A program made the translations under genes and the position numbers. Shown one piece after another: positions 24,081 to 33,077 of a stretch of 64,000 bases of DNA (positions are counted from its first letter, which is position 1; the number at the start of each line of letters is the position of its first letter). This DNA comes from Martelella sp. NC20 (GTDB lineage Bacteria > Pseudomonadota > Alphaproteobacteria > Rhizobiales > Rhizobiaceae), in contig NZ_CP054861.1 of NCBI RefSeq assembly GCF_013459645.1, forward strand, positions 1,476,001 through 1,540,000, given 5' to 3'. Under the pieces are notes generated by a model that saw nothing but the letters and a program-made list of their open reading frames with translations, was not told the origin of the DNA and made no database searches.

Positions 24081-26939
24081 ATGTCCACTTCGTCGCGTAG
24101 CACGTTCAGCGCGGGCAAGGGCAGTTCCACGGTGTCATTCGGACGTTTTCGGCTGGATCCCGCTCGCCGGCTCCTGTTGAAAGAAGGCGAAGACATCCGT
24201 ATTGGCTCCCGGGCGCTGGACCTGCTGATCGCGCTGGTTGAGCGCGCCGGTGACGTTGTGAGCCGGCATGAGCTGATCGATATCGTATGGCAGGACACGG
24301 TTGTCGAAGAGGCCACGGTGCGGGTCCACATCTCAGCGCTTCGCCGTGCGCTTGACGATGGTCGCAATGGCGCGCGGTATATCGTCAATATCGCCGGAAG
24401 AGGTTACAGTTTCGTCGCCGCTGTCACACACGACGTGCCGGCAGCGCCGCCTGCCCAACGCCGCCTCGCCGGACAGGCACCGACCCTTTACCGCTCGATC
24501 ATTGGCCGCGAGCGTGTCATCGGCAGTCTGAGCGAACTCTTGCTCGAACGACGCTTCGTCAGCATCGTCGGGACGGGCGGCATCGGCAAGACGACCGTGG
24601 CAGCGGCCGTAGCCGAAAGGCTGAAGCCGGAATTCGATGGACAGAACGTGGTCTTCGTCGATTTCGGCGCGATAGCCGACCCGGCACTGGTTCCGGACGC
24701 GGTGATATCCTCAGTCGGCTGCACGCTCGCGGGCAACGCCCCCGTCGACGAACTTCTCGCCTTCATTGCCAATTTGCACATGCTGATCATCTTCGACAGT
24801 TGCGAACATTTGCTGGAGGCGACCGCTTTCCTGGCGGGACAAATGTTCAAACGGGCACCGAACATCCATCTGCTGGTGACCTCGCGGGAATCCTTGCGCA
24901 TCGAGGGAGAAACCGTCCACCTTCTCAGCACCCTGGCCTGTCCGGTGAATGACGCCCCGACGGCCGCCGAAGCAATGGCAAGCCCGGCGGTCCAGCTTTT
25001 CATGGACCGGGCCATTTCCAGCGGCCTCCATGAACCCCTGACCGACAGCGACGCGCCCATTGTCTCGGATATCTGCCGGCGGACGGACGGCATAGCGCTG
25101 GCGATCGAACTGGCAGCCAGCCGCGCGGGGACATACGGGATACGTGGCATTGCCAACCTTCTGGCTTCGAACATCGAATTGCGCCTGGCGGGCCTGCGCA
25201 ATGTCGTTCCGAGACACCGGACGCTTGAAGCGATGCTCGACTGGAGTTTCAGGCTGCTCGGCGATTGCGAACAGCGGGTGCTGTGCCGGCTCTCGGCCTT
25301 GGTCGGCCTGTTCACGATCGAGGCTGCGGGTTTCGTCGCCGATATCGAGGGGGAAGGCGAGGGTTCGGTTGCCGCGACGATCGCCGATCTTGTCGACAAG
25401 TCGCTCGTCTGGGTCCAGCCTCAGGGCGATGTCGTCTTCTACCGCCTGCCCGATACGACGCGGGCATATGCCAGGGCCAAGCTCGACGAATATGGCGATG
25501 CCGACGAGATCGACCTGCGCCATGCCCTCTATTTTGCGAAACTGCTCGAGGACATTTCCCTCGAGCATGGCGCCTATGCCGAAATCCGCCGCCACGCACC
25601 GCATATCGGCAATGTGAGAAAGGCGCTGGACTGGTGTTTCTCGCATGGAGAATACCGCGCGACCGGCGTCGAACTGGCGGCGGATTCCGTTCCTCTTTTT
25701 CTTGGCCTCTGGCTTCTTTCGGAGTGCCGTTCCTGGTCCAGCCTGGCCCTGAATACCGACACGGGAAAGAGCCGCTCGCCGCGACGCGAGGTTCGCCTGC
25801 TTGAAGCCCTGGCGGTTTCGACGATGCACACGCTCGGCAACACGCAGGAGGTCCGCGATGCCATAGAACGGGGCCTGAACCTTTCGGAGGAGAATGGCGG
25901 CGGACTGGCGCAGCTTCGCCTTCTGGCCGGTCTGAACCTGTTCTTGACCCGCCTCGGCGACTTCGAGGGCGCCCTCGTGGCGGCGAAGAAATGCGCGGTC
26001 GTCGCGGAACGCGACGGGACCCTTTCCGAGCGCGTGGTTGCCGAATGGCTTCTCTCCGCAGCTTACCAGCTGGCGGGCGATCAGGCGACGGCGCTCGTTC
26101 ACTGCGAACGAGGCTTCGAACTCGAGGTCGGTATCGGTCACCTCGAACTGAACCTCTTCGGCTACGACCATCGTCTGCGCGCCGAACTCGGTCGCGCACG
26201 TGTGGGCTGGCTCCGCGGTTCTCCCGCACGCGCCTGCCGTTTTGCTCTGGAAGCCATGGAAAGGGCGGAGCAATCGCCTCTGCCGGGCGACTACACCATG
26301 GCTGCGGCCCATGGTATCCCGGTTCTGCTCTGGAACGGCAGCCTTGTCGAGGCGGGAGAACATATAGAGCGGCTGATCGCCCATACGCAGAGGCATTCCT
26401 TCAGCAGCCATCTTGCAGCCGCCCTGGCCCTGAAAGGGGAATGGCTTCTGGTCACGGGAGACCCGTCGGCAGGGGTGGAGGTGCTCCGGCAGGCGGTTCA
26501 AATGCTGGCGCGTGAACAGTTCCACATGCTCATACCAGGCGCCTCCCGGGCGCTTGCCGAGGGACTGGCGCAATGCGGTTCGCATGACGAGGCGCGCGCG
26601 GTGATCGACGCGGCGATTTCTTCAGCGCGGAAAATGGACCAGAAATTCTGGCTACCCGATCTGCTGCGGGCACAGGGCAACATCATCCGCATGGCGCCCG
26701 AGGCCGATGCCGCGGCGGCAGAGGCCGCCTTGCGGCAATCGATCACGCATGCCGCCGCCCAATCTGCGCTTGGGTGGCAGCTGAAAGCGGCGATACCGCT
26801 GGCGCGCCTGCTGCTGGACCTCGGCCGCAAAGACGACGCCTCCGCGATTCTCATTCCCGTCTTCGACGCGTTCCCGGAGCATGCCGGCTCGTCCGACCTC
26901 GCCGAGGCCGCCAGAATGATAGCGACCATGACCGCCTGA
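24081..26939 (+). CDS. Winged-helix regulator fused to AP-ATPase-like NTPase and TPR-like region
   Basis: 952 aa. The N-terminus is an OmpR/CadC-type winged helix (FGRFRLDPARRLLLKEG, RIGSRALDLLIALVERAG, VHISALRRALDD, YIVNIAGRGYSFVA). A STAND-like NTPase follows with Walker A VGTGGIGKTT (about 163-172), Walker B MLIIFDSCEHLLE and an LVTSRESLRIEGE motif. The C-terminal 500 residues are helical and look like degenerate TPR repeats. The architecture is that of large predicted ATPase regulators (COG3903-like), thought to use nucleotide-controlled oligomerisation. A truncated paralogue lies at 48750. Target genes and ligand are unknown; the flanking ohr and emrAB-like genes are only neighbours. Confidence 0.88.
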   Translation: MSTSSRSTFSAGKGSSTVSFGRFRLDPARRLLLKEGEDIRIGSRALDLLIALVERAGDVVSRHELIDIVWQDTVVEEATVRVHISALRRALDDGRNGARYIVNIAGRGYSFVAAVTHDVPAAPPAQRRLAGQAPTLYRSIIGRERVIGSLSELLLERRFVSIVGTGGIGKTTVAAAVAERLKPEFDGQNVVFVDFGAIADPALVPDAVISSVGCTLAGNAPVDELLAFIANLHMLIIFDSCEHLLEATAFLAGQMFKRAPNIHLLVTSRESLRIEGETVHLLSTLACPVNDAPTAAEAMASPAVQLFMDRAISSGLHEPLTDSDAPIVSDICRRTDGIALAIELAASRAGTYGIRGIANLLASNIELRLAGLRNVVPRHRTLEAMLDWSFRLLGDCEQRVLCRLSALVGLFTIEAAGFVADIEGEGEGSVAATIADLVDKSLVWVQPQGDVVFYRLPDTTRAYARAKLDEYGDADEIDLRHALYFAKLLEDISLEHGAYAEIRRHAPHIGNVRKALDWCFSHGEYRATGVELAADSVPLFLGLWLLSECRSWSSLALNTDTGKSRSPRREVRLLEALAVSTMHTLGNTQEVRDAIERGLNLSEENGGGLAQLRLLAGLNLFLTRLGDFEGALVAAKKCAVVAERDGTLSERVVAEWLLSAAYQLAGDQATALVHCERGFELEVGIGHLELNLFGYDHRLRAELGRARVGWLRGSPARACRFALEAMERAEQSPLPGDYTMAAAHGIPVLLWNGSLVEAGEHIERLIAHTQRHSFSSHLAAALALKGEWLLVTGDPSAGVEVLRQAVQMLAREQFHMLIPGASRALAEGLAQCGSHDEARAVIDAAISSARKMDQKFWLPDLLRAQGNIIRMAPEADAAAAEAALRQSITHAAAQSALGWQLKAAIPLARLLLDLGRKDDASAILIPVFDAFPEHAGSSDLAEAARMIATMTA

Positions 26940-27029
26940 CCGGGGACCTCGCTGCGTCACAAACGCAGATGCTACCGGGCACACACGGCGTCTGGCGGCA
27001 TCTGCGGCGGACCGGAGGGACGCAGACGA

Positions 27030-27638
27030 TCAGCAATCCGTCTTGTAAAGCTTCAACACGCGGCCGGTGAACGGGTTGGACAGCGCCCGCACATAGGCAA
27101 GCGCGACCTCGGCCGCCGGTATCGGCACGAAGCCCGGGAAGAAGGGGTGATAGGCCACGGATTCGGCCAGCACGGTCGGGCTGATGCAGTTGATCCGGAT
27201 CCCCCGGGGCAATTCCACCGCCGCCGCCTTCACGAAACCCTCGACCATGTGGTTGACCGTCGTCCCGATCGTCGGGGCTGCCGTGAATTCGTCCGTCAGC
27301 ACGCCGGAGACCAGCGCGAAGGCGCCGCGGTCGGCGATGAAAGGCAGGGCGGCCCGGACCAGATTGATCTGCCCCATGCCCTTGGAGCGGATGGAATTCT
27401 CCCACTGCTCGTCGGACGTTTCCGCGAGCGGACCGGGGAAGACATCGCCGGCGGCATTGGCGACGGCATCGAAAGGGCCGACCGTCTCGAACAGTCTCGT
27501 GAGGCTGTCGGTTTCCCGGATATCGGCGCTGAAGTCTCCGGATTGGCGTCCGACCGTAACCACCTCGTGGCCATGATCCCGCAATGCCGCCTTGACGGCC
27601 ATGCCGATGGTTCCTGTTCCGATAACGATAGCTTTCAT
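27030..27638 (-). CDS. Short SDR-family oxidoreductase
   Basis: 202 aa, with a compact Rossmann fold opening MKAIVIGTGTIGMAVKAAL, in which TGTIG replaces the classical TGxxxGIG. DAVANAAGDVFPG is the NAG region, and SGVLTDE supplies the Ser. The usual YxxxK is replaced by TVNHMVEGFVKAAA, so the catalytic Tyr is missing, as in the atypical short SDRs. GGAG lies upstream of the start. It follows the EmrB-like gene by 24 bp and is probably co-transcribed with the efflux pair. Confidence 0.85.
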   Translation of the reverse strand: MKAIVIGTGTIGMAVKAALRDHGHEVVTVGRQSGDFSADIRETDSLTRLFETVGPFDAVANAAGDVFPGPLAETSDEQWENSIRSKGMGQINLVRAALPFIADRGAFALVSGVLTDEFTAAPTIGTTVNHMVEGFVKAAAVELPRGIRINCISPTVLAESVAYHPFFPGFVPIPAAEVALAYVRALSNPFTGRVLKLYKTDC

Positions 27639-27662
27639 TTTGCTTCTCCTTGAATGACGGAC

Positions 27663-29207
27663 TCAGTCCGCGATGAGTTCGGGGCCGTTGGCGGTTTCTT
27701 TCTTCGGCCCGCCGCGCATCAGCGCCAGAAGCGGCAGCATCAGCAGGCTGACGATGAAGAGGAGCTTGAAATCGTCCACATAGGCGATGATGCTGGCCTG
27801 CCGCGTCACTTCGCCATTGAGTGCGGCAAGGCCTGAAGGGGTCGTCGGATTCCAGAACAGATAGGCCCCGCCCTGTTGCAGGTTACGGTTGAACGGCGTG
27901 AGGTTCGAGGCGATCTGCGTGTGCAGCACCTGCGTTTCCTGGATCAGCACGACCGATGTCAGCGAAACCCCGATCGCCAGGCCGATATTGCGCGCGAGGC
28001 TGAACAGGGCCGTGCCGTCAGTCCTGAGCTTGGCCGGAAGCGTCGCGAAGGAGACGACCTGCAACGGGGTGAACACGATGCCGAGGCCGAAACCCTGGAT
28101 GATCGAGTTCACCGTGAAGGTCCGGGCGTCGATATCCGGCGTCCAACCGGTCATCTGCCAGAGGGTAAGGGCAATCAGCACGATGCCGACAAACATCTGG
28201 ATACGCGGATCGACGCGGTTGGAAAGCCGGCCCGCCAGCAGAACGCCGGCCATCGTACCCGCTCCGCGCGGCGCAAGCAGCAGGCCGGTATCGATGACGG
28301 AGCGACCGGCCAGAACCTGCAGGTAAGGCGCAAGGAGCGCGGAAGTCGCGAGGATCAGCATGCCGACGACGAAGATCATCAGGAGCCCGGAGGAGAAGTT
28401 CACATCCCTAAAAAGCTGCGGTGGGATCAGGGGGTCGCGCGCCAGCAGGAAATGCACGAGAAACAGATAGAAACCGAGGCCGCACAGCACCGCATAGACG
28501 ATGATTTCGGTCGAGCCGAACCAGTCCTTCATCTGGCCGCGGTCGAGCATGAGCTGCAGCGTGGCGAGCGCCATGCCGAGAACCGCCAGCCCGGTCCAGT
28601 CGAACCGCCGTCCGCTGTCGCGTTCGCTGTCTTCCAGGAAGAAGCGGAGGCCGAGAAAGGCAAGGATGCCGAATGGCAGGTTGATGTAGAAGACCCAGCG
28701 CCAATTGTAGAGATCGGTGAGGTAGCCGCCGAGCGTCGGCCCGAGCACCGGGCCGACCACGACGCCCATGACCCATAGTGAGAGCGCCTGGCCACGCTGT
28801 TCGGGCGGAAAAATATCGATGACCGTTGCCTGCGAAAGCGGCACGATCGAGGCGCCGAAGACGCCCTGGACGGCGCGGAACAGAACGATCTCCGTCAGCG
28901 ATGTCGCGGCGCCGCACAGCATCGACGATACCGTGAAGCCGATGATCGAGGTCAGGAAGACCATCCGCCGGCCGAAGCGCGCCGAAAGCCAACCGACCGG
29001 CGGCGTCATGATCGCCGCAACCACGATGTAGGAGGTCAGTATCCAGGTAATCTGGTCGGGCGAGGCCGCGAGCGAGCCCTGGATATAGGGCAAAGCCACG
29101 TTGACGATGGTGGTGTCGAGCGTCTGCATCAGCGTGGCCATCATGACGCAGATCAGAATGATGGTCCTGGCCGTGCTTGCGGAGCCGTTCCTGCGTGAAG
29201 TTCCCAT
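27663..29207 (-). CDS. EmrB/QacA-family (DHA2) MFS multidrug transporter
   Basis: 514 aa with about 14 membrane helices. DHA2 landmarks include MQTLDTTIVNVALPYIQGSL, the motif A loop GWLSARFGRRMVF, motif C VMGVVVGPVLGPTLGGYL, and WRWVFYINLPFG. ATG 29207 has GGAGG nine bases upstream; ATG 29231 overlaps the stop of the adaptor gene (ATGA) and is an alternative. Together with the HlyD-type adaptor it forms a two-component pump that would need a TolC-like outer-membrane channel, which is not present in the window. Confidence 0.93.
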   Translation of the reverse strand: MGTSRRNGSASTARTIILICVMMATLMQTLDTTIVNVALPYIQGSLAASPDQITWILTSYIVVAAIMTPPVGWLSARFGRRMVFLTSIIGFTVSSMLCGAATSLTEIVLFRAVQGVFGASIVPLSQATVIDIFPPEQRGQALSLWVMGVVVGPVLGPTLGGYLTDLYNWRWVFYINLPFGILAFLGLRFFLEDSERDSGRRFDWTGLAVLGMALATLQLMLDRGQMKDWFGSTEIIVYAVLCGLGFYLFLVHFLLARDPLIPPQLFRDVNFSSGLLMIFVVGMLILATSALLAPYLQVLAGRSVIDTGLLLAPRGAGTMAGVLLAGRLSNRVDPRIQMFVGIVLIALTLWQMTGWTPDIDARTFTVNSIIQGFGLGIVFTPLQVVSFATLPAKLRTDGTALFSLARNIGLAIGVSLTSVVLIQETQVLHTQIASNLTPFNRNLQQGGAYLFWNPTTPSGLAALNGEVTRQASIIAYVDDFKLLFIVSLLMLPLLALMRGGPKKETANGPELIAD

Positions 29208-29227
29208 GTCCCTGACCTCCCTCGGTT

Positions 29228-30457
29228 TCATAACAAATCCCGCAGGGAGCGTTTGTGACCGGTGTCGATTTTCACGACGGCGCTCATGCCGGCGCGCAGG
29301 GCGGGGGCGTCCGATGGCGTCTCGATCAAAATCCGGACCGGAATGCGCTGGACGACCTTGACGAAATTGCCGCTCGCGTTTTCCGCCGGCAGGATCGAGA
29401 ATTCGGAGCCGCTTGCGGGACTGATACTGTCAACGGACCCGTTCCAGACCTGCCCGGGATAGGTGTCGACCGTCACCGTCACCGGATCTCCGGTCTTCAC
29501 GAATGTGAGGTCGGTTTCCTTCATCTCGGCGTTGACCCAGACATGATCGTTCGCGACCAGCGCCAGCGCTCCGGCGCCTGTGAGGGCTGCCGTCTGGGCG
29601 ACGAGATAGGCGCCCGGCTGCAGGTCGTCCACCTCGGTGACGGTCCCTGCAAACGGCGCGCGAACCGAGGCATGGTCGAGTTCCCGCTGTGCCTCATCCA
29701 TTTGCGCCTTGGCCTGCTTGTAGAGCGGGTGTTCGGTCACAGGAATGTCGGGATCGCCGCCAAGCTGCGAAAGCTGAGCCTCGGCCTGCGCTCTCAGCGA
29801 CTGTAGTTTGTGATTGTCGATTTCGAGCGTGTAGCGGGCCTGGTCGCTGTCGGCCTGCGAGCGGGCATTCTCCTTCGCGAGCGTCGACGCACGGTTATAG
29901 GCGATCTGGTCCAGCGCGATCTGCGCTTCCTGCGCCGCGACATTCTTGAGCAAGACCTGATAGTCGTCCTTCATCGAGCGGATGGTAAGCTCAACATTGG
30001 CCAGTTGAGCCGCGGCATTGTCCAGCGCGATCTGGAACTGATGCAACTCGAGCACGAAAAGAATGTCGCCCTTTTCGACCTGCTGGCCCTCGCGCACATT
30101 GACTGACGAGACCAGTCCCGACACATCCGTCGTCACGATCACCTTTGCCGACTGAACATTGGCATCGTCCGTCCCGGCATAGCGGCCGCCGTTCAGCCAG
30201 AACACCAGCGAGCCTGTTGCTGCCACAGCCACGCCGAGGACCATGAGAGTGACGCGCAGGATGGAACGGCGACGGGATTTTCCGGTTGCCGCCGCATTGT
30301 CCGGCGCTGCGCGTTCGGGCGGCAACTGGATCTCGCGTTGTGGCTCCGGAACCGGTCGCTCCATCGCGATGGGCGGGTCTGGAAGACTGCCACTGGCCGC
30401 CTTGTCATTCAGCGGGATCGCGGCATCGGACGTCACTTTTTCTTCGGCGTCGGACAT
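29228..30457 (-). CDS. EmrA/HlyD-family periplasmic adaptor of a multidrug efflux pump
   Basis: 409 aa. A cytoplasmic Pro-rich tail (about 70 residues) is followed by one membrane anchor (ILRVTLMVLGVAVAATGSLV), then the biotinyl-lipoyl-like domain (YAGTDDANVQSAKVIVTTDV, VREGQQVEKGDILF), a long coiled-coil hairpin (QIALDQIAYNRASTLAKENA) and the beta-barrel (AELKE-like EMKETDLTF, SISPASGSEFSILPAENASG). The start at 30457 (MSDAEEK) fits the conserved domain spacing. It is the first gene of emrA-emrB-SDR and is divergent from the AraC regulator at 31112. Confidence 0.92.
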   Translation of the reverse strand: MSDAEEKVTSDAAIPLNDKAASGSLPDPPIAMERPVPEPQREIQLPPERAAPDNAAATGKSRRRSILRVTLMVLGVAVAATGSLVFWLNGGRYAGTDDANVQSAKVIVTTDVSGLVSSVNVREGQQVEKGDILFVLELHQFQIALDNAAAQLANVELTIRSMKDDYQVLLKNVAAQEAQIALDQIAYNRASTLAKENARSQADSDQARYTLEIDNHKLQSLRAQAEAQLSQLGGDPDIPVTEHPLYKQAKAQMDEAQRELDHASVRAPFAGTVTEVDDLQPGAYLVAQTAALTGAGALALVANDHVWVNAEMKETDLTFVKTGDPVTVTVDTYPGQVWNGSVDSISPASGSEFSILPAENASGNFVKVVQRIPVRILIETPSDAPALRAGMSAVVKIDTGHKRSLRDLL

Positions 30458-31111
30458 GGCTGTGCCTCTCGGATATTGCGTCCGACACCAAGCTGGCTTT
30501 CGGGCGCAGTGACAGCGAATCGAACAAGAAATTCCGGCAGCGGACAGGGGAGATGGCGGATTTCGGCGTTCCCCGCGTTCGGGCCCCGGAAACGCATTTG
30601 CCAAGGCAAAGGAATCCGGAACAGGTCCGCACGACGCCCCCCTGCGGCATCTCCGGAGGACGTGGTTCCGGCGAAGGCTGCGGTCCGGATATTAATGTCA
30701 GGGCCGGCTTCGCCCCATTCTACGTTGGTTTCGCGCCTGAGGGGCCTTGGTATGGCTTCCTCATACCTTGGTTGCCTCATTCGGCTGCAGCGATCCGTTT
30801 TGCCGCGCAGCGCAACCTCTTCCGATGCCGGTCCCGACTTTCCGACAGGCGGGATCGTCGGCAGACAACCACCTCACCACTTGAACATACGAAAGTCTGG
30901 TCCGGCCAAATAGGACGGGTATGCGTGCACACGACTGTATGATGGAGGTTCGTTCCTGTATTTTTTAATGTCTTCAACAGCAGGATTGAGCAACGTAAAT
31001 CGAAAAATCGCGTATTTGACGTAGTAAAACTCAGTTCATTATTTAGATATACGCGGAAATTCCTTTGCAGTTCAGGTTTTTGCAGATCTGGCCATTGATG
31101 GAGGATAGGGT
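30458..31111. other. Divergent promoter region between efflux operon and AraC regulator
   Basis: 650 bp without a supported gene. The right third (about 30945-31075) is AT-rich and probably holds the promoters. A pair of CCTTGGTAT / ATACCTTGG sequences at 30746-30775 echoes the ends of the palindromic element at 19587 but is short. Confidence 0.4.
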
Positions 31112-31873
31112 ATGCAAACGGAATTGGTCGTCCCGGGACGGAAACCCCCATCTGTCGGCATCAATGGCGATGGGTCCCCGCCAGTGGACACGAACAATGC
31201 AGCGGCGGAAAACATCGTGACGATCGGCCTTCCCCACATGGACGTCGTGCTTTCGCTTTCGATCGGACCAGACGACCAGAACACGGGCGAGGCAAACAGC
31301 CTTCTGCCGCCCGGCTTCGATGTCGATCCGGCCGATCCCGTCATGGGCTTTCTGTTTCGCCAGCTAGAGGCCTCCGGGAACGATGAAGACCTCCACGGCG
31401 TTCATTCCGACACTATCCGCCTGGCGCTGATCGCGCGCTGGCTTGCGACCCGCTTCACCAACCGGCGTCCCGAGGATAAGGGTTCGATCACACCGCTGCC
31501 GAAATGGCGGATAAGGCGCGTGGCGGCCTATATCGAAGACCATATCGATGAGCTGATAACACTTTCCGACCTGGCCGGGGTGGCCGGTCTCAGCCGGATG
31601 CATTTCGCCGCGCAGTTCCGCGCCGCCACCGGTCTTCGTCCCCACGATTACCTGCTGCGCTGTCGCGTGGAGCGCGCCAAGTCCATGCTTTGCGAGCCCG
31701 GCAACCGCCTTGTCGAAATCGCACTCAATGTCGGTTTCCAGACGCAGGCCCACTTCACCACGGTGTTCAAGCGCTTCGTCGGAACGACCCCCGCCCGTTG
31801 GCGGGCAATGCAGGAGCGGTCGCCGCGCGAAATGGGAGCCGTTGGCTCGGAGCCATTCCAGCCTTCCCCATAG
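31112..31873 (+). CDS. AraC-family transcriptional regulator
   Basis: 253 aa. The C-terminal tandem helix-turn-helix is typical: ITLSDLAGVAGLSRMHFAAQ, then FRAATGLRPHDYLLRCRVER, and NRLVEIALNVGFQTQAHFTT with FKRFVGTTPARWR. The N-terminal half (VVLSLSIGPDD and LIARWLATRF) does not match a familiar ligand domain. The start follows GGAGG. It is divergent from the EmrAB-like efflux operon and is a candidate regulator of it. Confidence 0.9.
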   Translation: MQTELVVPGRKPPSVGINGDGSPPVDTNNAAAENIVTIGLPHMDVVLSLSIGPDDQNTGEANSLLPPGFDVDPADPVMGFLFRQLEASGNDEDLHGVHSDTIRLALIARWLATRFTNRRPEDKGSITPLPKWRIRRVAAYIEDHIDELITLSDLAGVAGLSRMHFAAQFRAATGLRPHDYLLRCRVERAKSMLCEPGNRLVEIALNVGFQTQAHFTTVFKRFVGTTPARWRAMQERSPREMGAVGSEPFQPSP

Positions 31874-32137
31874 CTGCGGTTTGCACCGAGGCGACGCACA
31901 AATGCTTGAATGAAAAGCGCGCGGCCGGAAACCGCGCGTTTTTGATGGATTCCGCCGCACCAGCCATTTCTGCGAGCGGCTTCCGGCCCTGACCGCAATA
32001 ATCTTCCGGCAGGCGAATGGCGCGGCGAAAATGCCGAAGCACGTTGTTCGTGCGTTACCGAAAACCGCGTTCAAATCGGGAATAGCGAGAACCGGGCCTG
32101 CGCTAGCCTGAGCTCAGTTCAACAAAGGAGCTGAGAG

Positions 32138-32926
32138 ATGATTACTTCCAAGATTTCCCTGGCCATCGTCACCGCGATGGCACTCACCGGTGCGTCGGTC
32201 GAGGCGAATGCCGAAGCTGTCAAGAATATCGTCCTGGTCCACGGCGCCTGGGTCGATGCCTCCGGCTGGCGAGCCGTCTACGACATCCTGAATGAGGAGG
32301 GCTTCAACGTCTCCATGGTGCAGGAACCCGAGACTTCCTTCGCCGACGACGTTACCGCGACCAAGCGGGTGCTCGATCTCCAGGACGGGCCGACGCTGCT
32401 GGTTGCCCACTCCTACGGCGGCTCCGTCATTACCGAGGCCGGTGTCCACCCCAATGTCGTCGGCCTCGTCTATGTGGCCGCTCACGCGCCCGACGTCGGT
32501 GAGGACGAGCACGAACTTGGCGAAAAATACCCGAGCGTTCTCGGCAAGACGCCCGGCGCGATCGAAAAAACGGCGGACGGCTTCACCTATCTCAAGGAAG
32601 AGGATTACCTGACGCTGTTCGCGCCCGATCTGCCGCGCGAGGACGCCGAGTTCGGCGCGCGCTCGCAGGTGTTTGCCGCCGCAGGCGTGTTCTCCACGCC
32701 GATGACCGTCGCAGCCTGGAAGACCAAGCCCAGCTGGGGCGTCATCCCCGGTAACGACCAGATCATCAGCCCCGAACTGGAACGGTTCTACTACGAACGC
32801 GCCGGCAGCACGTATATCGAAGTGCCGGGCGCCAGCCACGTCGTTTTCGAATCGCATCCCAAAGAAGTCGCCAGGGTGATCACGAAGGCGGCCGACGAGG
32901 TCCTCGAAAAGGCCGCCGCACGCTGA
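32138..32926 (+). CDS. Secreted alpha/beta hydrolase
   Basis: 262 aa with a signal peptide (MITSKISLAIVTAMALTGAS, cleavage near ANA). The mature domain opens IVLVHGAWVDASGW with the oxyanion HG; the nucleophile is the Ser in LVAHSYGGSV and the catalytic His is in GASHVVFESHP. The pattern matches the EstC/salicylate-esterase-like group of small alpha/beta hydrolases, here exported to the periplasm. It lies 150 bp upstream of the malonate decarboxylase operon on the same strand, but no functional link is evident. An AAGGAG site precedes the ATG. Confidence 0.9.
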   Translation: MITSKISLAIVTAMALTGASVEANAEAVKNIVLVHGAWVDASGWRAVYDILNEEGFNVSMVQEPETSFADDVTATKRVLDLQDGPTLLVAHSYGGSVITEAGVHPNVVGLVYVAAHAPDVGEDEHELGEKYPSVLGKTPGAIEKTADGFTYLKEEDYLTLFAPDLPREDAEFGARSQVFAAAGVFSTPMTVAAWKTKPSWGVIPGNDQIISPELERFYYERAGSTYIEVPGASHVVFESHPKEVARVITKAADEVLEKAAAR

Positions 32927-33077
32927 GCCGCAATCCCCGCATTCCTGCAGTCGCCGTTCCCTCCGCTGGCTGCAGAGACAGGGCACGCTCCCCTCCGTGC
33001 CCCGACTGGCGGGGACGGTTCCCCCCTCCGTCCCCGCCATTTTTCAAATTCGCCGGCCTCCGGCACAGGAGAATGAG

